A stretch of DNA of 9,992 nucleotides from Candidatus Methanoperedens sp. GTDB lineage: Archaea; Halobacteriota; Methanosarcinia; Methanosarcinales; Methanoperedenaceae. The notes under the pieces are model-generated. The model was not told the origin of the DNA, ran no database searches, and was given only the letters and a program-made list of their open reading frames with translations. The position numbers and the translations under genes are program-made. Below, piece after piece: positions 1 to 5,421 of this stretch (within the stretch, counting starts at the first letter, position 1; every line of letters begins with the position of its first letter). The stretch lies in NCBI GenBank assembly GCA_023249275.1, contig JAHFCV010000082.1, positions 1-9,992 on the forward strand. The letters are read 5' to 3'.

Positions 1-8
1 ATATTTCC

Positions 9-26
9 TATGAAAAAGGGGTAGGT
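9..26. repeat. left inverted repeat of the IS110-type element
   Basis: This 18-base arm is perfectly complementary in inverted orientation to 1434-1451. The bases outside the arms (before 9 and after 1451) do not continue the match. The arm begins 3 bases past the transposase stop codon. Confidence 0.85.
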
Positions 27-36
27 GTACTACCCC
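13..36 (-). terminator. terminator-like hairpin at the transposase 3' end
   Basis: Read on the minus strand, GGGGTAG, a 5-base loop (TACAC) and CTACCCC form a perfect 7-bp stem (positions 36-30 and 24-18), directly followed by TTTTT (17-13). The transposase stop codon TAG (32-30) lies in the first arm of the stem, and the second arm is part of the terminal inverted repeat. A GC-rich stem plus a T-run would stop transcription of the transposase at the element end. Archaea rely mainly on the T-run, so the stem may have another role, for example in end recognition. Confidence 0.5.
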
Positions 37-1271
37 AGAACATGTCTGGAAACCACATATCCTGCCTCTGAGAGTATTTTGATCATCTCATCAACGGTCA
101 TAGTTTTGGACACATTTTCTCTTGGTATCTTACTTTTCTTTACCCTTGTTTTTCCATCTTCTATGTAAAGTTCTCTGTTAATCAGAAGATGATGGAGGAT
201 GCATAGGATTTTTCTTGCTAAAGCCACGATAGCTTTATTGAATCCCTGTCTTGATTTGACCCGCTGAAAGAAACTTTTCAGATTATTTCTTCCTTTCACT
301 TTTATAACTGAATTTGCGACTTCCACAAGAATCCAACGTAGATGCTTTGAACCCTGCTTCGTTATCCTTCCGAGGCTTAACTTATTAGCAGATTGATATA
401 CTGAAGACACTATTCCAGTCCAAGCAGCTAATTTATCTGGAGTTTTGAAGTCCCTGAAGTCTCCGATTTCGGCAAGTATAGTTGAACCTGCTACAAATCC
501 AATTCCAGGTATTGACATGGCAATCTTTAAATCTTCATTCTTAACTTTCATTCTGCTACTTATTTCCGCTGTGATGTTTTCAACGCTTTTATCAATGGTT
601 TTAATAACGTCAAGGCATTCTTTTATTACAAATGTCTGAGCTGTTCCAAGTGTTCCTTTTACTGCTTGTCGTATTTCCTCCGCTCTGTTGTTAATCCAGC
701 GATTGTTGGTGCCGCTTATTATAGCTTCGATAGATTGTCCAGACGTTATTCCTGTTAACAACTCAAGTCCTGATTTTCCAAACAAGTCGGTGAAAACGCT
801 TGACAATTTTATGTTAGCGGTGTCCAGAATTGCGTGTATTCTATTCTTTACTTGGGAACGGCTGTTCACAATGGCTTCTCTGGCCCTCGTAAGATCCCTG
901 AGTTCTCTGTCTTTTTTTGGAAATATTCTTGAAGGTTCTATCATGCCATTTATGCATAGTTCTGCTAGCCATTCTGAATCTTTGATGTCAGTTTTTCGTC
1001 CTGGAATGTGTTTTATCTTGTAGGCGTTTGCTACAAGTACCTTAACGATTCCCTCAAGAACGGTGTTGATTGGAATCCAATAAACACCTGTGGATTCTAA
1101 TGCCACTACCTGACAATCTTCCTCAATCAACCAATCCCTGAACACCAGTAGACTTTCAATATCTGTTAGGAAACGTCTATACTTCTTGGTTCCATCTGAA
1201 GTCAGAATGGTTGCGTCAATAAACCTCTTGTGGACATCTGCCCCACAAGCTTTATCCCAACGTTTATTCAT
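30..1271 (-). CDS. IS110 family transposase (RNA-guided DEDD/serine recombinase)
   Basis: This 413-residue protein has both IS110 domains. The N-terminal RuvC-like domain (about 1-150) shows the DEDD set: D12 in GADVHKRF, E59 in VALESTGVYW, and D95 and D98 in GRKTDIKDSE. The C-terminal Tnp domain (about 250-335) holds IPGIGFVAGSTILAEIGDF, LAAWTGI and YQSANKLSLGRITKQGSKH. Ser294 in YQSANK is the likely nucleophile, by position relative to the family's SG motif. A coiled stretch (about 195-250) joins the two. In this family the enzyme excises and inserts its element guided by a bridge RNA. ATG at 1271 is preceded by AGGAG (1279-1283, spacing 7), which supports this start. The frame is intact and of normal length, so the element may be active. 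The C-terminal tail (370-413) has no feature I recognise. Confidence 0.96.
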   Translation of the reverse strand: MNKRWDKACGADVHKRFIDATILTSDGTKKYRRFLTDIESLLVFRDWLIEEDCQVVALESTGVYWIPINTVLEGIVKVLVANAYKIKHIPGRKTDIKDSEWLAELCINGMIEPSRIFPKKDRELRDLTRAREAIVNSRSQVKNRIHAILDTANIKLSSVFTDLFGKSGLELLTGITSGQSIEAIISGTNNRWINNRAEEIRQAVKGTLGTAQTFVIKECLDVIKTIDKSVENITAEISSRMKVKNEDLKIAMSIPGIGFVAGSTILAEIGDFRDFKTPDKLAAWTGIVSSVYQSANKLSLGRITKQGSKHLRWILVEVANSVIKVKGRNNLKSFFQRVKSRQGFNKAIVALARKILCILHHLLINRELYIEDGKTRVKKSKIPRENVSKTMTVDEMIKILSEAGYVVSRHVLG

Positions 1272-1283
1272 ATTCTCTCTCCT

Positions 1284-1420
1284 GGTATGGGTAAATTAAA
1301 ATCTTTGCAAGGCAATTTCCTATACGCGGTCCAAGCCGCACTCATGCCTGCGTTGAAGTTAGCCAGTTTTGGTAACGGGTTTTAAGACCCAAAATAACTT
1401 CGGCTTACATTACCCATACC
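1284..1420 (-). ncRNA. candidate IS110 bridge RNA
   Basis: The transposase leader is non-coding and rich in nested complementarity. A perfect 10-bp pair closes it: tacccatacc (1411-1420) with ggtatgggta (1284-1293), the inner arm touching the Shine-Dalgarno sequence of the transposase. Inside, aagtta (1356-1361) pairs with taactt (1395-1400) and ttttgg (1367-1372) with ccaaaa (1389-1394), leaving a 5-base bulge on one side and a loop that contains GGGT/ACCC (1377-1380/1387-1390). A second hairpin pairs gcgg (1326-1329) with ccgc (1336-1339). Stems with internal loops in a segment upstream of an IS110 transposase are what a bridge RNA looks like. Its ends and its guide loops cannot be assigned from one copy. 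Confidence 0.45.
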
Positions 1421-1433
1421 ATAATAGAATACA

Positions 1434-1451
1434 ACCTACCCCTTTTTCATA
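1434..1451. repeat. right inverted repeat of the IS110-type element
   Basis: This arm is the reverse complement of 9-26 over 18 bases without mismatch. The interrupted GxxExxY reading frame runs on directly after it, so this marks the right end of the element to within a few bases. Confidence 0.85.
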
Positions 1452-1662
1452 TTTACGTGCCTGTGCCAAACGGCTCATTGATGTTTTGGTTGAAAATGAA
1501 ATCATAATTGAAGTGAAAGCGGTAAAAGAAATTGATGCAATTCATTTTGCCCAATGCTTGAACTATCTTAAAATAACAGGATTGAAACTTTGTCTTTTGC
1601 TAAATTTCAGTAAACCAAGGGTAGAAATTAAAAGAATCGTTAGTGGTATCCAATTCCAATGA
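1452..1662 (+). pseudogene. GxxExxY-family protein, C-terminal fragment cut by the IS element
   Basis: The frame entering from the IS end encodes about 69 residues up to TGA at 1660-1662. It contains DVLVENEIIIEVKAVKEID, then AQCLNYLKITGLKLCLLLNF and IKRIVSG. These match the C-terminal half of the GxxExxY family (PD-(D/E)XK nuclease-like fold), which usually reads LLVENEIIVELKAV, AQLLTYLKLTG, GLLINF and IKRIV. The E and K of EVK are the expected PD-(D/E)XK residues. A full member has roughly 125-130 residues. The N-terminal half with the GxxExxY motif is missing and should lie left of the window, beyond the insertion sequence. A TTG-initiated frame could start at 1369 inside the element, but it would begin within the putative bridge RNA and is unlikely to be used. 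The biological role of the family is not established. Confidence 0.8.
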
Positions 1663-1667
1663 TACTA

Positions 1668-1775
1668 ATCTGTGGTTCATCTGTGTCCCGATTACCCTTC
1701 GGGAGCGGGAATCCACGTATGCCCTGCGGGGCATACGTGTCTGCGCCCTTCCGAGGCGCGACTCGGAATCTGTGG
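1668..1775. repeat. short direct repeats (atctgtgg) around a hairpin cluster
   Basis: The octamer atctgtgg occurs at 1668-1675 and, exactly 100 bases on, at 1768-1775. A variant, atctgtgt, is at 1679-1686. They flank the GC-rich hairpin cluster just after the GxxExxY stop codon. I recall similar strings following GxxExxY genes elsewhere, but that is memory, not something tested here. Confidence 0.4.
1686..1766. repeat. GC-rich cluster of three adjacent hairpins
   Basis: In AT-rich surroundings, about 80 bases fold into three neighbouring units. First, TCCCG (1686-1690) pairs with CGGGA (1706-1710) around CCC-TTC-GGG (1695-1703). Second, CACGTATGCCC (1714-1724) and its perfect complement (1729-1739) make an 11-bp stem with a TGCG loop. 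Third, GCGCC (1743-1747) pairs with GGCGC (1755-1759). An alternative is CCGAG (1751-1755) with CTCGG (1762-1766), which overlaps the third stem. The cluster could be a mobile palindromic repeat, a structured RNA or the end of the GxxExxY transcript. I cannot decide between these from one copy. Confidence 0.55.
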
Positions 1776-2022
1776 CTAAAAAATTTCAAAAGACAAAACA
1801 ACCTTGTTTCACAAATGCATTAGCTGTTAATTATACAATATGTACTGTTACATATTATACCAAATTTAAATGAAAACGATGTGCTCAGATACATTAATTA
1901 TCGAAAATCAGAACTTTTGTGGGCATTTACAACGGGTTCATGATGCTATAGGATATTCCCATTGACTGAAAGGCACAGGCTTTCATCTTTTAATTCTATA
2001 AGTGCTGAACTAAACGATTTCC
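1776..2022. other. gene-free AT-rich stretch
   Basis: I see no convincing gene here. A possible frame of 76 codons (1643-1873) reads through the hairpin cluster and has no family resemblance. One small hairpin pairs TGAAAG (1967-1972) with CTTTCA (1980-1985). A TATA-like string (tctataag, centred near 1997) lies about 26 bases before the start-less copy of the fae 5' end, so this may be a former fae promoter region. Confidence 0.4.
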
Positions 2023-2054
2023 ATAATTTTAGTAGGCGAGGCTTTAATCGGCGA
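2023..2054 (+). repeat. start-less copy of the fae-hps 5' end
   Basis: These 32 bases match 3689-3720, the first codons of fae-hps, at 29 positions; from 2027 on, 27 of 28 agree. The start codon is lost (ATA in place of ATG). The codons then read I-L-V-G-E-A-L-I-G before the match ends and a stop follows at 2061. The one internal difference (GCT for GCA) is a synonymous alanine change, which points to a coding origin. Together with the right copy it brackets the AbiE module as a direct repeat. Confidence 0.8.
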
Positions 2055-2077
2055 TTTTTAAACTTTCGATTACATAT

Positions 2078-2105
2078 AATTATCAAAAACGATAATTTTA
2101 AATAA
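2078..2105 (+). promoter_or_regulatory. abiE promoter with an overlapping operator-like palindrome
   Basis: AATTATC (2078-2084) and GATAATT (2091-2097) form a perfect 7-bp inverted repeat with a 6-base spacer. Its right arm touches a TATA-like box, tttaaataa (2097-2105), centred about 27 bases before the abiEi ATG. No Shine-Dalgarno sequence lies before that ATG, so the mRNA is probably leaderless. AbiEi antitoxins are known to repress their own operon by binding inverted repeats, and this palindrome is well placed to block TFB/TBP. That link is inference. Confidence 0.5.
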
Positions 2106-2127
2106 ACAAAAGTTCATCAGACCATAT

Positions 2128-2853
2128 ATGAAACTCCTGGACTTCATCAGAACCCTTGAAGCATACGAAAAGCCTGTCTTCACAGTGAACGATGTATCAA
2201 AGGTTATCGATGCCGATAAAAAATACGCCCGCGTTTATCTTAATAGATTAAAGGCTAAGGGTGTTGTGGAGGCAGTGGAGCGCGACAAATACGTTCTTGC
2301 AGGCACTCATCCGTATGTTGCAGCCACTAATCTGGTGTTCCCATCGTACATGTCTTTTTTAACAGCCCTTCATTATTACGGAGCAACAACCCAGATACCA
2401 GGAATTATTTACATAGCCTCTACGAGGTCAAAAAAGAGCCTTACACTGAAGGGATACTCGCTTGAGTTTGTCAAATTAAAGAAGGAAAGATTTTTCGGAT
2501 ACACAAGGGAAAAATTCCAGGGCAAATTCATATTTGTGGCAGAAAAAGAAAAACTCATCGTTGACTCCTTATTTCTTCCCTGGTATTGTCCTGTTGATGA
2601 GATTTACAATGCCATGGGAGATGAAAAACTGAGCATAGATACACTTGTGGAATATGGTCTTAGGATGGATTCTATTGTGACCATCAAGAGGCTTGGCTAT
2701 CTTCTTGAAAAAAGAGGGACAGATGTTTATGAACGGTTAAAACCCGGGCTTAACAGGAAATACGACCCCCTCAATCCCCTTCTTCCCAAAAAAGGAGAGA
2801 AAAACGTTAAATGGAGACTTATTATAAACGAGGTGTTTTCCGATGCTGAGTAG
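2128..2853 (+). CDS. abiEi: AbiEi-family antitoxin of a type IV toxin-antitoxin system
   Basis: The 241-residue product starts with a winged-helix domain: the segment VNDVSKVIDADKKYARVYLN (about 20-39) is followed by LKAKGVVEAVERDKYVL. It continues with the AbiEi body: a region around FPSYMSFLTALHYYGATTQIP, where family members have a similar 'alHyyGlt' stretch, then IYIASTRSKK and, further on, IFVAEKEKLIVDSLF. AbiEi proteins counteract the AbiEii nucleotidyltransferase and bind DNA to repress the operon. No signal peptide or membrane segment is seen, so it should be cytoplasmic. The ATG fits a TATA box 27 bases upstream. The last 11 bases overlap abiEii, so the two are translationally coupled. 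The pair sits between two copies of the fae 5' end, suggesting arrival by transfer. Length and organisation are normal for the family. Confidence 0.88.
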   Translation: MKLLDFIRTLEAYEKPVFTVNDVSKVIDADKKYARVYLNRLKAKGVVEAVERDKYVLAGTHPYVAATNLVFPSYMSFLTALHYYGATTQIPGIIYIASTRSKKSLTLKGYSLEFVKLKKERFFGYTREKFQGKFIFVAEKEKLIVDSLFLPWYCPVDEIYNAMGDEKLSIDTLVEYGLRMDSIVTIKRLGYLLEKRGTDVYERLKPGLNRKYDPLNPLLPKKGEKNVKWRLIINEVFSDAE

Positions 2854-3595
2854 AAAAAATCTCGAATCCATGAAATCAGTCCTGGGATATAACCTGGGGC
2901 AGGTAGAGAGCGATTACCTCCAGCACATTTTGCTTCTCTTCCTGTCAAGGCGCGCAGGCAACTGGCTGGTTTTTAAAGGCGGCACAGCCCTGCAAAAAGC
3001 ATACGGGCTTAACAGGTTCAGCGACGACCTGGATTTTACCTCCAAAAAAGAGGAGCTTGAAGATATAGCTCACGGAATCAGGACTGATTTAGTTGCCTTC
3101 GGGCTTGAAAATGAATTGAAAATAAACAGGATGGAGAATGTAAGCGAAGTAATCGTTTACAGTATAAAAGGCCCGCTTTACGATGGAACTCCAAGAAGCA
3201 TGGCTGTGCAAAGGGTGGAAGTGAGTCTGAGGGAGAAAGTTATCCTGAAAGAAGAAATCCATGAGGTGGTTCCTGTTTATCCGGATCTCCAGCCGTACCT
3301 TCTTACTATGATGAATCCTGAAGAGATTTTATCTGAAAAGGTCAGGGCTATTATGACAAGGAATAAAGCGAGAGATGTCTATGATGCGTGGTTTTTAATT
3401 AAGAAGAAAATCCCTGTTAATCCTGAACTTATAAACAAAAAGCTGGAGTATTACGACATGGTTTTTGATATGCATGCGTTTACAACAAGTTTAATGGATA
3501 AAAATAGGATATGGGAGAAAGAACTTAAACCTCTGGTCAGTTTTATTCCCGATTTTGAAAAGACTGCAAAGGAAATCCTGGAGGCGTTTTCTTAA
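2843..3595 (+). CDS. abiEii: AbiEii/AbiGii-family nucleotidyltransferase toxin
   Basis: This 250-residue protein carries the nucleotidyltransferase signature of the AbiEii/DUF1814 group: FKGGTALQKAYGL (44-56) and then RFSDDLDFTSK (58-68). The glycines hold the nucleotide, and D62 and D64 are the likely metal-binding acids. The second conserved block, PEEILSEKVRAIMTRNKARD (159-178), continues into VYDAWFLI and includes the typical K...R...RD..D pattern (K166, R173, R177, D178, D181). All core residues are present, so the enzyme looks active. Known members block growth by modifying tRNA or other targets with nucleotides, and some give phage defence; the target of this one is unknown. The start overlaps the antitoxin stop by 11 bases and has a good Shine-Dalgarno sequence (GAGGTG, 2830-2835, spacing 7). 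The stop lies 93 bases before fae-hps. Confidence 0.9.
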   Translation: MLSRKNLESMKSVLGYNLGQVESDYLQHILLLFLSRRAGNWLVFKGGTALQKAYGLNRFSDDLDFTSKKEELEDIAHGIRTDLVAFGLENELKINRMENVSEVIVYSIKGPLYDGTPRSMAVQRVEVSLREKVILKEEIHEVVPVYPDLQPYLLTMMNPEEILSEKVRAIMTRNKARDVYDAWFLIKKKIPVNPELINKKLEYYDMVFDMHAFTTSLMDKNRIWEKELKPLVSFIPDFEKTAKEILEAFS

Positions 3596-3643
3596 TTCAG
3601 AGGGGTTTAGAGGTGAGAAGACGGGAAGCCACCTTGCAGAAAT

Positions 3644-3680
3644 ACATAAATACCAAAGTTATCAATTTAAGCCATGAGGT
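3644..3680 (+). promoter_or_regulatory. probable fae-hps promoter and ribosome binding site
   Basis: A TATA-like string, acataaata (3644-3652), lies in the 93-base gap between abiEii and fae-hps. Transcription would start about 25 bases on, near 3674. GAGGT (3676-3680) stands 8 bases before the ATG and is the likely Shine-Dalgarno sequence. If the toxin-antitoxin module was inserted here, this promoter came with it or was rebuilt. Confidence 0.4.
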
Positions 3681-3688
3681 AAGATAAG

Positions 3689-3720
3689 ATGTTTTTAGTA
3701 GGCGAGGCATTAATCGGCGA
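3689..3720 (+). repeat. right direct repeat: 5' end of fae-hps, matching 2023-2054
   Basis: This is the functional copy. It contains the ATG and codons 2-11 of fae-hps (FLVGEALIGE, the last codon two-thirds inside the repeat). It matches the start-less copy 1666 bases upstream at 29 of 32 bases, and the AbiE operon lies between them. The layout resembles the two ends left when an element integrates into the 5' end of a gene and restores it. Confidence 0.8.
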
Positions 3721-4870
3721 GGAACCAGAACTTGCTCATATTGATTTGATTATTGGAGAAAAAACAGGTCCGGTAGGACAGGCATTTGCGAACGGTTTTA
3801 CACAGTTATCCATGGGGCACACCCCCCTTCTTTCGGTTATCAGGCCAAACCTGCTCACCAAACCTGCAACCCTTATTGTGCCGAAAGTAACGGTCAAGAA
3901 CATGCCCCAGGCTGCCCAGATATTCGGCCCGGCGCAGACCGCTGTGGCAAGAGCAGTGGCTGACTCAGTGCAGGAAGGAATCATCCCGGAAGACCAGCTT
4001 GAAGAGCTTACAATCGTAGTGAGCGTATTTATTCACCCCGAAGCAAAGGATTACAACAAGATATACCGCTACAACTACGGCGCCACAAAACTCGCAATCG
4101 AGAGAGCGATGCAGGGATTCCCGGACAGGAAGACGCTCATGTTCGAGAAAGACCGCACCATGCACCCCGTAATGGGATTCAAGGTGGTGAGGTTATGGAA
4201 CCCGCCATATCTCCAGGTTGCGATTGACATACCCGATATCGATGCAGTCAAGAACGTACTAAAACAGATACCTCAGAGCGACCATTTGATTATTGAGGCT
4301 GGAACGCCGCTTATCAAAAGATATGGCGTGAATGTGGTGCAATCCATCAGAGAGGCTCGCCCCAATGCGTTCGTGGTGGCTGACTTAAAAACGCTGGATA
4401 CCGGGAACCTTGAAGCACGCATGGTGGCTGATGCAACCGCTGACGCCATTGTGATTTCAGGACTTGCGCCGGTTTCCACAATCGAGAAGGCGATAAAGGA
4501 AGCAAAGAAGACTGGTATTTACGCTGTAATCGACATGCTGAATGTGGATAAGCCGCTATCGGTTCTAAAAGCACTCACGGTCAAGCCTGATGTCGTGGAA
4601 CTTCACAGGGCGATAGATACTGAAGGCAAGGCAGAACATGCATGGGGAGACATTCCAGCCATGAAGAAGCTATCCGAGAGGCTGCTCGTGGCTGTAGCAG
4701 GCGGTATCCGGGTTGAAACGGTCAAGGAAGCGCTCAAATCAGGCGCCGACATTATCGTGGTTGGACGCGCAATCACCAAAGCCAAGGATGTGCGCTCCAT
4801 GACAGAACAGTTCCTTGAGGAACTCAAGCAGCCTGAAATAGACCAGTACAGGGTAATGACTGATTTCTAA
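3689..4870 (+). CDS. fae-hps: bifunctional formaldehyde-activating enzyme / 3-hexulose-6-phosphate synthase
   Basis: The 393 residues form two enzymes. The Fae half (1-165) joins formaldehyde to tetrahydromethanopterin. It has the catalytic His17 in ELAHIDLIIG, GPVGQAFANGF (27-37) and the conserved IHPEAKDYNKIYRYNYGATK block (115-134). The Hps half (about 172-393) is an OMP-decarboxylase-like barrel that splits or forms hexulose-6-phosphate from ribulose-5-phosphate and formaldehyde. It has D180 in LQVAIDIPD, EAGTPLIK (203-210), the D-x-K-x-x-D motif at D232/K234/D237, H306, AGGI (337-340) and VVGRAIT (357-363). In methanogens the fusion makes pentose phosphates while Fae traps the released formaldehyde. 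All key residues are present, and the length is that of the archaeal fusion. GAGGT 8 bases upstream supports the start. The 5' end is duplicated at 2023-2054. The partner isomerase gene (phi) is not in the window. Confidence 0.97.
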   Translation: MFLVGEALIGEEPELAHIDLIIGEKTGPVGQAFANGFTQLSMGHTPLLSVIRPNLLTKPATLIVPKVTVKNMPQAAQIFGPAQTAVARAVADSVQEGIIPEDQLEELTIVVSVFIHPEAKDYNKIYRYNYGATKLAIERAMQGFPDRKTLMFEKDRTMHPVMGFKVVRLWNPPYLQVAIDIPDIDAVKNVLKQIPQSDHLIIEAGTPLIKRYGVNVVQSIREARPNAFVVADLKTLDTGNLEARMVADATADAIVISGLAPVSTIEKAIKEAKKTGIYAVIDMLNVDKPLSVLKALTVKPDVVELHRAIDTEGKAEHAWGDIPAMKKLSERLLVAVAGGIRVETVKEALKSGADIIVVGRAITKAKDVRSMTEQFLEELKQPEIDQYRVMTDF

Positions 4871-4882
4871 TCAGAAATCAGT
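4859..4882 (+). terminator. perfect hairpin over the fae-hps stop codon
   Basis: ACTGATTTCT (4859-4868), a 4-base loop (AATC) and AGAAATCAGT (4873-4882) make a perfect 10-bp stem that includes the last codons and the stop TAA (4868-4870). T-rich sequence follows (tatctttataattt). It may end the transcript or shield its 3' end. Confidence 0.45.
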
Positions 4883-4979
4883 TATCTTTATAATTTGGAT
4901 GTAATTTGGGTATAATTCTGGAAAAATACTATTATATACCAAAACAAACTAACCCTCAGTAGAGGATAAATAACAATCA

Positions 4980-5186
4980 TCAAGATTCACTTCCTATCCT
5001 ATCCACAAAATCTATCCATGAATTCTTGAAATCCTCTACCTTTTCTTTAATATAATTCCCCGGGCACTCAGAAATATTACAACAACCTTTACATATCTTT
5101 GCCAGTATAATACGAGCAATGAAACAACATGCAGTGCTTGAGGAAAAAGTAAAAAGATATGAGAGTATGCTGAACAAAGCGCTCAA
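4980..5186 (-). CDS. doubtful small Cys-rich ORF antisense to the DUF357 promoter
   Basis: A 68-codon frame runs against the 5' end of the DUF357 gene. Its first third is hydrophobic only because it mirrors the coiled-coil codons of that gene. Its last 46 codons, in the otherwise empty gap, look protein-like: KICKGCCNISECPG, then NYIKEKVEDF and SWIDFVDRIG. Four cysteines in a C-x2-CC-x5-C pattern could bind a metal. No ATG, GTG or TTG lies at the beginning of that part, and I recognise no family. It could be a real small protein started at ATG 5186, a decayed gene, or chance. Confidence 0.22.
   Translation of the reverse strand: MSALFSILSYLFTFSSSTACCFIARIILAKICKGCCNISECPGNYIKEKVEDFKNSWIDFVDRIGSES
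5088..5097 (+). promoter_or_regulatory. TATA-like box of the DUF357-DUF555-dph6 operon
   Basis: The string tttacatatc is centred about 26 bases before the DUF357 ATG at 5119. No Shine-Dalgarno sequence stands before that ATG. The spacing predicts a transcript starting at or next to the A of the ATG, that is, a leaderless mRNA. Confidence 0.45.
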
Positions 5187-5406
5187 GGCTTTTGAGATAT
5201 CCCCTCAGGAAAATTCACATCTGAGGGATGTCGCGGATGACTTTTCCAACATGGCGGGCTCCTATTATAACGACGGCGTGCATTTCCTTGAAGAAGGAGA
5301 TATAGTGAACGCCCTCGTATGTTTCAGTTACGGGCATGCATGGCTGGATGCCGGCGTAAAGCTGGGTGTCTTTAAAGTGAATGATGAAAACCTGTTTACG
5401 ATTTAA
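5119..5406 (+). CDS. DUF357-family protein
   Basis: This 95-residue soluble protein fits the archaeal DUF357 family, a small helical domain of unknown function. The N-terminal helix (2-30) is rich in charged residues and coiled-coil-like (EEKVKRYESMLNKALKAFE). The family core follows: DDFSNMAGSYYNDGVHFLEE (about 40-59), then GDIVNALVCFSYGHAWLDAGVKLGVF. The alternation of helices with small and aromatic residues resembles a TPR-like helical pair, but that is inference. There is no signal peptide, membrane segment or catalytic motif. The ATG fits a TATA box 26 bases upstream without a Shine-Dalgarno sequence. The next gene (DUF555) begins 15 bases after the stop, so the two probably share one mRNA with dph6. 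The family assignment comes from recognising the sequence pattern. Confidence 0.85.
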   Translation: MKQHAVLEEKVKRYESMLNKALKAFEISPQENSHLRDVADDFSNMAGSYYNDGVHFLEEGDIVNALVCFSYGHAWLDAGVKLGVFKVNDENLFTI

Positions 5407-5421
5407 AAGAGGAAAAATAAA

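Larger units (their letters stand above)
9..1451 (-). mobile_element. IS110-type insertion sequence with 18-bp inverted repeats
   Basis: Both ends carry the same 18 bases in opposite orientation (tatgaaaaaggggtaggt at 9-26; its reverse complement at 1434-1451). Between them lies one transposase gene that ends 3 bases from the left repeat and starts 162 bases from the right repeat. The long non-coding segment on the transposase 5' side matches the IS110 group, where it encodes the bridge RNA. Inverted repeats are more usual in the IS1111 group, so the element mixes the two patterns. I see no target-site duplication, as expected for this family. The exact outer ends could lie a few bases beyond the repeats. 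The element interrupts a GxxExxY-type gene whose 3' part starts directly at its right end. About 1.44 kb is a normal length for the family. Confidence 0.85.

Noticed and set aside
445..1023. Two plus-strand reading frames (445-639 and 688-1023) opposite the transposase
   Set aside because: They are antisense to a clear IS110 transposase with all catalytic residues and show no family features of their own.
1369..1451. TTG-initiated upstream extension of the GxxExxY fragment
   Set aside because: This part lies in the non-coding end of the insertion sequence and overlaps the putative bridge RNA. The protein before the junction is unrelated to the family.
1643..1873. 76-codon plus-strand frame
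   Set aside because: It runs through the GC-rich hairpin cluster, overlaps the end of the GxxExxY fragment and has no recognisable pattern.
3736..4827. Several minus-strand frames opposite fae-hps
   Set aside because: All are mirror frames of a well conserved coding sequence with high GC third positions.
4905..4960. Imperfect inverted repeat ggtataat...attatatacc
   Set aside because: A two-base bulge and a long AT-rich loop make it a weak structure expected by chance in such composition.
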